A DNA stretch of 5,314 nucleotides, taken from NCBI GenBank assembly GCA_016934775.1, contig JAFGSP010000073.1, positions 1 through 5,314 of the forward strand, written 5' to 3'. Position 1 is the stretch's first letter; every line of letters begins with the position of its first letter. Below are positions 1-5,298 of the stretch, one piece after another. The position numbers and the translations under genes are program-made. The stretch comes from Candidatus Woesearchaeota archaeon (GTDB taxonomy: Archaea; Nanobdellota; Nanobdellia; Woesearchaeales; GW2011-AR15). The notes beneath the pieces are model-generated. The model saw only the letters and a program-made list of their open reading frames with translations. It was not told where the DNA came from and made no database searches.

Positions 1-449
1 ATCTGCCTTATGTATTTAATAACCTTCTCCTTAATCTCAGGAATCCTTGATTTTAGCTGGCTGCTGAGTTCAGTCGAAAAAACTTTAGGCCTTTTTATGC
101 ATATGCCTACAACAGAAATCTTCCTGATTCCAGGCATGAAGCTTCTTATCATTGAAGAGGTTTGTTCTACTCCAAAATCATGCATTGATACTACTGAAAT
201 ATCTTTTGAAAGATCTTTTTCATCCAGCAGCACTACTTCCCCTGTCTTTTTTTCATCATATACAGCATCGACAATAATCAGCTTGTCTTCTTCGCTGATG
301 TAGGATATCATGTCAAAGCCTATGACTCCAAGCTCAAGCAGCTGATAATTGCTCAGCTTCTGCTCATTCTTAAGCTCATTATACAAGAAAGGCCCTATCC
401 CGTCATCTCCTGAAATAGAGTTGCCTACAAAAATAACCTTGATGCCCAT
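1..449 (-). CDS. [NiFe]-hydrogenase maturation endopeptidase (peptidase M52, HycI/HybD-like), 3' end cut by window
   Basis: This open frame of 149 codons runs off the left edge without a stop. The family cleaves the C-terminal extension of the [NiFe]-hydrogenase large subunit after nickel insertion, in the cytoplasm. The N-terminus reads MGIKVIFVGNSISGDDGIGP, matching the family's GN-x(4)-DDG-x-G signature. The expected nickel-sensing ligands are present: D16 in that signature, D61 in the LIIVDAV strand and H90 in SMHDFG. They correspond to the E16/D62/H93 pattern of HybD. A later VVGI strand near residue 113 and a C-terminal helix also fit. Family members are about 150-175 residues, so only a short tail is missing. 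ATG at 449 is the first ATG after an in-frame TGA at 462-464. No Shine-Dalgarno sequence precedes it, and a TATA-like box lies about 30 bases upstream, so the message may be leaderless or nearly so. The hydrogenase itself is not in the window. Confidence 0.86.
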   Translation of the reverse strand, partial: MGIKVIFVGNSISGDDGIGPFLYNELKNEQKLSNYQLLELGVIGFDMISYISEEDKLIIVDAVYDEKKTGEVVLLDEKDLSKDISVVSMHDFGVEQTSSMIRSFMPGIRKISVVGICIKRPKVFSTELSSQLKSRIPEIKEKVIKYIRQ

Positions 450-473
450 ACTATCAGGATATCAGATATAGAA

Positions 474-487
474 CAAGAATATAAAAT
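474..487 (-). promoter_or_regulatory. Candidate TATA box for the hydrogenase protease gene
   Basis: Read on the minus strand, the AT-rich stretch ATTAATTTTATATT lies about 25-38 bases upstream of the ATG at 449. With the usual archaeal TATA-to-start distance of about 25 bases, transcription would begin close to the start codon. That agrees with the lack of a ribosome binding site there. The surrounding sequence is very AT-rich, so the exact box is uncertain. Confidence 0.4.
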
Positions 488-492
488 TAATG

Positions 493-510
493 AAAAAAAT
501 AAGAAAAAAA
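493..510 (-). terminator. T-tract terminator after the Cache-HAMP gene
   Basis: On the minus strand, immediately after the TAA of the Cache-HAMP gene, come two runs of seven T (510-504 and 499-493) separated by CTTA. Archaeal RNA polymerase terminates at such T-runs without needing a hairpin. The signal would separate the sensor unit from the hydrogenase protease gene, which appears to have its own promoter. Confidence 0.6.
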
Positions 511-511
511 T

Positions 512-1783
512 TTATTTTTTCTTTTGCTTGCCTTTTCCTTTCTGAAGATACTTCAATGCGCCTGTCAGCATCTCCATTGTCAAGCCAAGCTCTTCAACTT
601 CATCTCCTGTCTTGACATGTGGAATCTCTACATCAAGGCTTCCGTCTGCAATTTTCCTTCCTGCTTCAGTCATCTTCTTCAGAGGTGAAGCGATCCTTGA
701 TGCGAACACAAAGGCAATAAGTGCGCCGACAACAAGGGCACCGAGACCAACACTTAATAAGGTGTTTTTGACCTGTCCAAGAGAACCTTCGCCTGCAAAA
801 TCATCATAATAAGCAGAAGGTCCGATGATCCAGTCAAGCTCCTCAGCATAAGCAAGTCCAGCAACTTTCATTCTTGGAACTGTCTCTCCTTTGTTTAACC
901 AAGGATATCTCTGCACATCTGTGCCTGCCCCGGCAGCCTTAGCTTTCTTTACAGCTTCCTGGATGAAATAAACACCGTTTGCGTCCTGTGACATGCTGAT
1001 GTCTTCTTCGTCTCTCAACCTGTTCTTTGAGACTTTGTAGACACCTGCGCTGTCTGTTACCCATATGTATCCGGATCTTCCGATGACCTGCTGCGCCATC
1101 ATATCTTTTATGTGCTCGATTGTCCTGTCTCTGTATTCCATATCAACAAGATCATCATAATATGTCGAAACACCTACAACCCATTGTAACTCAGGGAAGT
1201 GGATAAGAGCAGCAATCTTTTCTCTTGGCTCAGTCTCTCCCAAGTTGATCCATGGATAGGAATGATAGCCGATTTCGCCCGTTACAAGTTCTCTTCCTTT
1301 TCCGACAAGGTCCTGGATGACATAGTTGCCATCAGAGTCCTGCTCATCCCATATATATTCTTCGTCTCTCTGCCTTCCTTTTGAAAGCACATAATAACCG
1401 TCATAATCAATTATCCAGGTGTATCCAGTAACTCCGACAGTGTTCCTGTTAAGCCTTGTGAATATGTCTTCCCTGGATTCCTCAGGAAGTACACCACCTT
1501 GCTCTTCTAATGCTTCATCAATTAATTCATAGACCATCTTTGCCTGAGCAGTCACTATGCTCTTTGCGCTGTTCCTTACTCTTGCTTCCTGCATGTCTAT
1601 CTCCTGCATCTGGTTCTTCACAAGAAGCCTCCAGTCATTGGCAATATCCTGAAGCCTATCTTCAATACCTGTATAAACAGCTTTTTCTGCTGCTTTGTAA
1701 CCAACAACACCCAATACTATCGCTGGGATTGCTACCAACAGGATAGTCAACACAACCAATTTAACACTTATTCCTATTTTCAT
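512..1783 (-). CDS. Membrane sensor with tandem Cache repeats and HAMP domain, no signalling domain
   Basis: This 423-residue protein is built like the sensory half of a chemotaxis transducer. Membrane helix 1 is at residues 8-29, followed by a helical linker to about 110. Cache repeat 1 spans about 115-212 (GYTWIIDYDGYYVLS, YPWINLGE, WVVGVSTYYDD). Cache repeat 2 spans about 233-328 (GYIWVTDSAGVYKVS, YPWLNKGE, WIIGPSAYYDD). Membrane helix 2 is at about 340-361, and HAMP is at about 362-413 (SPLKKMTEAGRKIADG, then DEVEELG). The Cache part should lie outside the membrane and bind a small ligand. The chain then ends in a lysine-rich tail, GKGKQKKK. The methyl-accepting coiled coil, a kinase or a cyclase that normally follows HAMP is absent. 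The start is set by GAGGTGA six bases before ATG 1783, directly abutting the stop of the small upstream gene. The signalling partner is unknown; calling it a methyl-accepting chemotaxis protein would overstate it. Confidence 0.88.
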   Translation of the reverse strand: MKIGISVKLVVLTILLVAIPAIVLGVVGYKAAEKAVYTGIEDRLQDIANDWRLLVKNQMQEIDMQEARVRNSAKSIVTAQAKMVYELIDEALEEQGGVLPEESREDIFTRLNRNTVGVTGYTWIIDYDGYYVLSKGRQRDEEYIWDEQDSDGNYVIQDLVGKGRELVTGEIGYHSYPWINLGETEPREKIAALIHFPELQWVVGVSTYYDDLVDMEYRDRTIEHIKDMMAQQVIGRSGYIWVTDSAGVYKVSKNRLRDEEDISMSQDANGVYFIQEAVKKAKAAGAGTDVQRYPWLNKGETVPRMKVAGLAYAEELDWIIGPSAYYDDFAGEGSLGQVKNTLLSVGLGALVVGALIAFVFASRIASPLKKMTEAGRKIADGSLDVEIPHVKTGDEVEELGLTMEMLTGALKYLQKGKGKQKKK

Positions 1784-1787
1784 TTTT

Positions 1788-1794
1788 TCACCTC
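1788..1794 (-). promoter_or_regulatory. Ribosome binding site of the Cache-HAMP gene, abutting the upstream stop
   Basis: GAGGTGA on the minus strand lies six bases before ATG 1783 and starts right after the TAA (1797-1795) of the 55-residue gene. Ribosomes finishing the small gene are therefore placed on this site, which favours translational coupling. The 11-base block TTAAGAGGTGA is identical to the one in front of the small gene. Confidence 0.8.
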
Positions 1795-1962
1795 TTAAGA
1801 AATACCATCAAATTCTTTTGCCTTGTCCTCACCAAGAAGAGCAACAACTTTTGCCTTGCATTTTGCCACGCAGTCATCTTCTCCCATTGAGTCGACCATG
1901 GCAGCTGTTGCAGGACCGAAGAATTTAGACATCAATTCTTTGCATCTGTCTTTTTTTGACAT
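1795..1962 (-). CDS. Unrecognised 55-residue helical protein with three cysteines, coupled to the Cache-HAMP sensor
   Basis: I do not recognise this protein with confidence. It begins MSKKDRCKELMSKFFGPATA and ends EFDGIS. It is soluble and charged, and looks like four short helices at about residues 3-15, 17-26, 28-43 and 45-52. Cysteines are at 7, 31 and 35, the last two as CVAKC. There is no membrane segment or signal peptide. The layout of a helix, a GPATA turn, a helix, then two more helices ending in a hydrophobic residue faintly resembles a small helical domain found at the ends of some bacterial signalling proteins (consensus roughly YIGPxAxxLV, DUF8082-like). That comparison is from memory. 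ATG 1962 is chosen over an in-frame upstream codon at 1983 because GAGGTGAT sits just before it. The gene leads a two-gene unit with the Cache-HAMP sensor 11 bases downstream, so a shared function is likely. Confidence 0.75.
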   Translation of the reverse strand: MSKKDRCKELMSKFFGPATAAMVDSMGEDDCVAKCKAKVVALLGEDKAKEFDGIS

Positions 1963-1965
1963 TAA

Positions 1966-1973
1966 ATCACCTC
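1966..1973 (-). promoter_or_regulatory. Strong ribosome binding site that sets the start of the 55-residue gene
   Basis: GAGGTGAT on the minus strand is a near-perfect complement to the archaeal 16S rRNA 3' end and lies three bases before ATG 1962. It would fall inside the coding region if translation started at the in-frame codon at 1983, so it decides the start. Confidence 0.85.
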
Positions 1974-2006
1974 TTAAAAACAATTCTATTATTATATAGT
2001 CTATTC

Positions 2007-2023
2007 AAATATTTAATTCTCTT
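2007..2023 (-). promoter_or_regulatory. Candidate BRE/TATA promoter for the small protein and Cache-HAMP unit
   Basis: Read on the minus strand, a purine-rich AAGAGAA (BRE-like) is followed by TTAAATATTT (TATA-like). The expected start of transcription would be near 1985, giving a leader of about 22 bases that includes the GAGGTGAT site. A second TATATA at 1993-1998 is possible, but would start the message almost at the ribosome binding site. Confidence 0.45.
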
Positions 2024-2039
2024 TATTTATTATGCTTTT

Positions 2040-2055
2040 AAAAATATATGAAAAA
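2040..2055 (-). terminator. Possible T-run terminator after the response regulator gene
   Basis: About 24-40 bases past the TGA of the response regulator, the minus strand reads two runs of five T (2055-2051 and 2044-2040) with CATATA between them. This is in keeping with archaeal T-tract termination but weaker than the tract at 493-510. Readthrough into the next unit on the same strand is possible. Confidence 0.35.
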
Positions 2056-2078
2056 TAGGTAAAGAATAGGTAAAGAAT
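2054..2078. repeat. Tandem 11-base direct repeat
   Basis: AATAGGTAAAG occurs twice in direct succession (2054-2064 and 2065-2075), and the periodicity continues for three more bases (AAT). It lies directly after the response regulator stop and upstream of the promoter of the small protein and Cache-HAMP unit. A spacing of 11 bases is one helical turn, so both copies would face the same side of the DNA, as expected for a tandem protein-binding site. Slippage in AT-rich DNA could also have produced it. Confidence 0.7.
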
Positions 2079-3509
2079 TCACAAATGTACGATCTCTCTG
2101 CCTTTTTCAGTCAGCATTACATGCTTTGCCCTTCCTCTCTTCTCTATAAATATCAGCCCTTTGCTCTTGAGTTTCTCAAGCCAGTTTTTTGTTGTGATTC
2201 TTGATAATCTGAACTCATTGCTGATTGATTTGAATTTCACAGCTGAATGCCTTGTGTTTTTTGCTGATATATGATGCAGGATCTGTATCATCTTTTCCTC
2301 GAGCAAAGTAGACTCTTTCTGGTTTTTGGGCAGCATCCTGAATTCCTCTTTGAACATGGCAAGCTCCCTTTCAAGAAAACATTTCGGGTGCATATGCACA
2401 ATGATGATGCATTCTGTGCCTCTTATAAGGTCATTTAGCATGTATAATCTGGTCAGCAGGTTATGGAACCCCAGTACAGCTGTAATATAGTCAAGCCTGT
2501 TCAGCAGGACTATCGGCTTATCTGTGCATTCTATGAATTCAAATATGTCATTGAATATCTCATTGCTGTCTATCTGTCCTTTCATACCCTGCGTATGTTT
2601 CATCAGCCTTATTTTTGCATTTTCGGCAAGCATCTGCTTTTCCGGAGTTTCCCTTGAGACATACATGCCGGAATATCCTTTCTTGGTGAATTCGTTGAAC
2701 AGGGTGATAGGTTCATCTATTAGTTCCTCACAGGACAGATAAATAAATCCATGCACGATCTCCCTGCAAAGCTTTCTTGTTTCAGTTATGTCTCTTCCTA
2801 TCAGGACAGCACCCTCTATTTCTTTTTCTTTCAATAGTGACGTCTGTGCTTCTATTGTTCTTTTTTCATCAACTGAATCTCTTACCTCAAACTCCTCTGT
2901 TATAGCAGAACAGTTTAATAAAGTGTTTTTCAGCATTGAAATCCATGGGCTTATGTTCTTTGGAAACTCATCTTTGAAAATATTTTTTGAAAAGATATCT
3001 TTGTTGTGGATCCCTGTTTTTTTTGATATTGCATTGTTCCAGGAAGTTATTGTGCCTTTTTTGTCTACAGATATAATAGCTTCATCTATAAAATTAATAA
3101 CATTAAGTGTCTGGCTGTAATAATGCTTAAGTTTCTTCTCAGTCTGGTGTTTGTGCAGAGCTATCTGTATGGTTGATTCCAGGATTTTATCATCAAATGG
3201 TTTCATGATATAGCCATAGGGATTTGTCATTTTTGCTTTTTCAATGGTTTCCTGGTCTGAAAAAGCAGTCAGGTATATTATAGGCATATTCATGGATTTC
3301 TGAATCAGCCTAGCAGTCTCTGTGCCGTCAAAATTACCTCCAAGCCGGATGTCCATAAGGATGAGATGAGGCAGAAATTCTTTTGATATCTCGATTGCCT
3401 GCAGGCCGTTGCTGGCTATCATTACAGGCCCATGGCCGAATCTCTCAATCGCCTGCTGAATATCTTTCGCTACAAGCAGTTCGTCCTCAACAATCAGTAT
3501 TTTAGACAT
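2079..3509 (-). CDS. Response regulator with REC, PAS, DUF835 and winged-helix domains
   Basis: This 476-residue protein has four readable modules. REC (1-120) carries the acidic pair E8/D9, phosphoacceptor D53 in LMDIRLGG, T81, aromatic Y100 and K103 in MKPF, so it should be phosphorylatable. PAS (about 130-245) ends in GAVLIGRDITE and may bind a cofactor or ligand. DUF835 (about 250-395) has the family's GYSGMYVSRETPE, KPIVLLNRLDY and CIIIVHMHP strands; this domain is known mainly from archaea and its function is unknown. The C-terminus (about 400-476) is a winged helix, with a recognition region at about 427-451 (SISNEFRLSRITTKNWLEKL) and a basic wing (EKRGRAKHVMLTEKG), so it probably binds DNA. 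Its ATG 3509 lies inside the 3' end of the kinase gene (8-base overlap, ATGTCTAA) and has no Shine-Dalgarno sequence, so translation is probably coupled. The kinase is the likely phosphodonor; target genes are unknown. Confidence 0.9.
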   Translation of the reverse strand: MSKILIVEDELLVAKDIQQAIERFGHGPVMIASNGLQAIEISKEFLPHLILMDIRLGGNFDGTETARLIQKSMNMPIIYLTAFSDQETIEKAKMTNPYGYIMKPFDDKILESTIQIALHKHQTEKKLKHYYSQTLNVINFIDEAIISVDKKGTITSWNNAISKKTGIHNKDIFSKNIFKDEFPKNISPWISMLKNTLLNCSAITEEFEVRDSVDEKRTIEAQTSLLKEKEIEGAVLIGRDITETRKLCREIVHGFIYLSCEELIDEPITLFNEFTKKGYSGMYVSRETPEKQMLAENAKIRLMKHTQGMKGQIDSNEIFNDIFEFIECTDKPIVLLNRLDYITAVLGFHNLLTRLYMLNDLIRGTECIIIVHMHPKCFLERELAMFKEEFRMLPKNQKESTLLEEKMIQILHHISAKNTRHSAVKFKSISNEFRLSRITTKNWLEKLKSKGLIFIEKRGRAKHVMLTEKGREIVHL

Positions 3510-4425
3510 TTTTAATAGTGCTGAAACTTATTTTATAAGTAGTGCCTTTTCCTGTTTCAATTTTAAGCGAACCTTTAATCTGCTGGACAAGGGTATCAAC
3601 CAATTCCAGTCCGAATCCTTTCTTGCTGTTCTTTTTGATTCCAATCCCATTATCACTTATGGTTAGTAGGCACTTATCATCAAAATTATCTATTGAAATA
3701 ATAACTTTGCCTTTTTTGTCCGGAAAAGCATATTTTAGTGAATTGGTCACAAGCTCATTGATTATTAGGCCTATCCAGAGAGAGAGTTCCATGCTTATTG
3801 ACACTTCCTTTCCCTTTACCTCGAAACCGACTTCAGGCATATTGCAGTACTTTGACATGGGATTTACCAGGCTTGTTATGTATTCTTTGAGATCAATCTT
3901 ATTGAGATTTGGCTTTTTATAAATCATCTCATGTATGCCGGCTATTGTCATTATTCTTTGCCGGCTTTCTTTTATCTCCTTGCTGAATCTTTTTGATTTT
4001 CCAGCCTGGAGGTTAAGCATACTGGCAATGAACTGGAGATTATTCTTAACTCTGTGGTTGACCTCTTTCAGCAATATGTCTTTTTCTTTTAGAGCTTGTC
4101 TTAATCTCTTTTCAGTGTTCCAGATTTTTTCACTTAGAAAAGCCGTTAATATTGAGATGATTATGAACATTACCGCTCTAAGAATATCATTTATAGGGAG
4201 CTCATTCCTTATTAGCAGATGACTCATGACAAGCCCAAATCCAAGAAGTGCGGCGATAATTATGCCTTTTCTCTTCCACCATAAGCAGCTCAGCAATATC
4301 GGGATATAGAAAAAATGGGTGAATACAGCGTCTATATTGTTCAGGAAATGGAAATATAGGCTCAGGCATGCAGAGAATAATATAAGGAAAAAGACAATTA
4401 ATCTTTTCTGTGTTTCATTTATCAT
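3502..4425 (-). CDS. Membrane histidine kinase, HisKA_2 type with four membrane helices
   Basis: From ATG 4425 the protein has 307 residues. Four hydrophobic helices at about 8-28, 34-50, 54-72 and 81-101 form an N-terminal membrane sensor with very short loops and no extracellular domain. The segment THFFYIPILLSCLWW is typical of this sensor type. After a short coiled linker comes the HisKA_2 dimerisation domain with phosphoacceptor H124 in KEVNHRVKNNLQ. The ATP-binding domain follows, with N box NELVTNSLKYAF (N223, N228), G1 box DNGIGI (D258) and G2 box GFGLEL (about 270). All catalytic motifs are intact. The frame stays open to a TTG at 4452, which would add nine residues (ISPCPYN-like, not hydrophobic). 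Neither start has a clear ribosome binding site, and ATG is preferred. The stop overlaps the response regulator start by 8 bases, marking a cognate pair. The signal sensed is unknown; an intramembrane cue or membrane state is plausible. Confidence 0.88.
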   Translation of the reverse strand: MINETQKRLIVFFLILFSACLSLYFHFLNNIDAVFTHFFYIPILLSCLWWKRKGIIIAALLGFGLVMSHLLIRNELPINDILRAVMFIIISILTAFLSEKIWNTEKRLRQALKEKDILLKEVNHRVKNNLQFIASMLNLQAGKSKRFSKEIKESRQRIMTIAGIHEMIYKKPNLNKIDLKEYITSLVNPMSKYCNMPEVGFEVKGKEVSISMELSLWIGLIINELVTNSLKYAFPDKKGKVIISIDNFDDKCLLTISDNGIGIKKNSKKGFGLELVDTLVQQIKGSLKIETGKGTTYKISFSTIKNV

Positions 4426-4532
4426 TTTGTTGTATGGGCAAGGAGATATCAAAAAACAAATACTCTAATAGATAAAAAATATTGCTTTTCTGGTTTAGTC
4501 TTTTTGAGATATGTTTTGAAGTGTAAAAAACA

Positions 4533-4545
4533 ATTAAATATTTTA
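4533..4545 (+). promoter_or_regulatory. Candidate TATA box for cheC
   Basis: ATTAAATATTTTA is preceded by an A-rich BRE-like stretch (GTAAAAAACA). It lies so that transcription would begin near 4562-4566, leaving a short leader that includes the GGAG at 4570-4573. The sequence is nearly symmetric (ATTAAATATTTTAAT), so the same box could also be read toward the kinase gene on the other strand. That would give a leader of roughly 85 bases. Confidence 0.5.
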
Positions 4546-4569
4546 ATGACCTATGGATTAATATAAATT

Positions 4570-4573
4570 GGAG
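4570..4573 (+). promoter_or_regulatory. Ribosome binding site of cheC
   Basis: GGAG lies eight bases before ATG 4582 and supports that start. Confidence 0.65.
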
Positions 4574-4581
4574 TTGGTAAA

Positions 4582-5217
4582 ATGGACAAACTTTTGAACC
4601 TCAATGAGATGGATATGGATACATTGAGGGAGGTTGGCAATATAGGTGTTGGAAATGCAGCAACTGCTCTTTCAAAGGTGCTCAACAAGAAGATCAAGAT
4701 TGTGGTTCCTGAGACAAAATTCATCCCTCTAAATCAGTTTTCACAGGAATTTGGCTCTCCTGACCGGCTGGTTACTGCTGTCTATTTTAAGATTCAGGGA
4801 GATGTTGCTGGAGAATCAGTATTCCTTTTCACTCACGAAGATACACTGAAACTAATAGACCTTTTGATGGGCAGGGAATTAGGCAGCACAAAGATAATTG
4901 ATGACCTTAATATCTCTGCGCTGAAGGAGATGACAAATATATTCAGCGGAGCCTATCTAACAGCGCTCTCAAACCTGATTAATCTAAAAATTCTTCCGTC
5001 TATCCCTCACATTGCGAACGATATGCTTCAATCATTGTTTGATTTTGTGCTGGCAAAAGTCAGCACTTATGCGACAAACATACTTACAGTCAAGACAAAG
5101 ATAAACATAGAGGGCAATGACATAGGCGGGGATTTCATGTTGTTTTTTGAGGTTGAGTCTTATAAGAGGATACTTGAGGCGCTTACCAATAAATACGGGA
5201 TAGAACGGCAGGCATAA
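4582..5217 (+). CDS. cheC: CheC family protein phosphatase of CheY-like response regulators
   Basis: This 211-residue soluble protein has the length and pseudo-twofold layout of CheC. In characterised systems CheC removes phosphate from CheY-P and is stimulated by CheD. Both catalytic motifs of the form E-x2-N-x22-P are exact. Site one is E17 and N20 in REVGNIGVGNAATALS with P43. Site two is E116 and N119 in KEMTNIFSGAYLTALS with P142. CheX has only one such site, and FliY carries an added SpoA-type C-terminal domain that is missing here, so CheC is the best name. The gene diverges from the kinase-regulator pair across a 156-base spacer. No cheD, cheA, cheY or cheW is in the window. Its substrate may be a chemotaxis CheY encoded elsewhere, or the REC domain of the neighbouring regulator; the sequence cannot decide. 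Confidence 0.93.
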   Translation: MDKLLNLNEMDMDTLREVGNIGVGNAATALSKVLNKKIKIVVPETKFIPLNQFSQEFGSPDRLVTAVYFKIQGDVAGESVFLFTHEDTLKLIDLLMGRELGSTKIIDDLNISALKEMTNIFSGAYLTALSNLINLKILPSIPHIANDMLQSLFDFVLAKVSTYATNILTVKTKINIEGNDIGGDFMLFFEVESYKRILEALTNKYGIERQA

Positions 5218-5227
5218 TCTTATTGAA

Positions 5228-5256
5228 TTTTTTCTAATGTAACTTATTCTATTTCT
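5228..5256 (+). terminator. T-rich terminator region after cheC
   Basis: Ten bases after the TAA of cheC there is a run of six T (5228-5233), followed by further pyrimidine-rich stretches (TTATTCTATTTCTT). No hairpin is apparent. This fits archaeal T-tract termination and precedes a separate promoter. Confidence 0.45.
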
Positions 5257-5277
5257 TAATATAATTGCAATACTGAA

Positions 5278-5293
5278 CAGAAACCTTTATATA
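5278..5293 (+). promoter_or_regulatory. Strong BRE/TATA archaeal promoter for a gene beyond the right edge
   Basis: CAGAAACC (BRE-like) runs directly into TTTATATA, close to the archaeal consensus. Transcription would start near 5313-5318, at or just outside the window end. The driven gene is not visible. Confidence 0.7.
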
Positions 5294-5298
5294 TCAGT

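Noticed and set aside
10..303. Open frame of 97 codons on the plus strand
   Set aside because: It lies wholly opposite the hydrogenase protease, whose motifs are clear. It has no ribosome binding site and an unconvincing, serine-rich composition.
450..560. Frameshifted or decayed signalling domain after the HAMP
   Set aside because: The sequence after the HAMP gives a lysine-rich tail, a stop and T-tracts, and then a different intact gene begins. No coiled-coil remnant is seen in any frame.
1963..1983. Upstream start for the small protein, adding seven residues (MFLRGDL)
   Set aside because: The added residues are the translation of the ribosome binding site itself, and the start codon at 1983 has no such site before it.
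2463..3120. Open frames of 64, 72 and 110 codons on the plus strand opposite the response regulator
   Set aside because: They mirror the coding strand of DUF835, PAS and REC regions and show no independent evidence of translation.
3542..4222. Open frames of 126 and 95 codons on the plus strand opposite the kinase
   Set aside because: They are antisense to intact HisKA_2 and ATPase motifs, have no start signals and show no recognisable domain.
4426..4452. TTG start for the histidine kinase, adding nine residues
   Set aside because: TTG is rarer, has no ribosome binding site, and the added residues do not belong to the first membrane helix. It is kept as a possibility only.
4426..4581. Riboswitch or small RNA in the divergent spacer
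   Set aside because: The spacer is AT-rich with homopolymer runs and TATA-like boxes. No stable stem or known RNA motif could be traced by eye.
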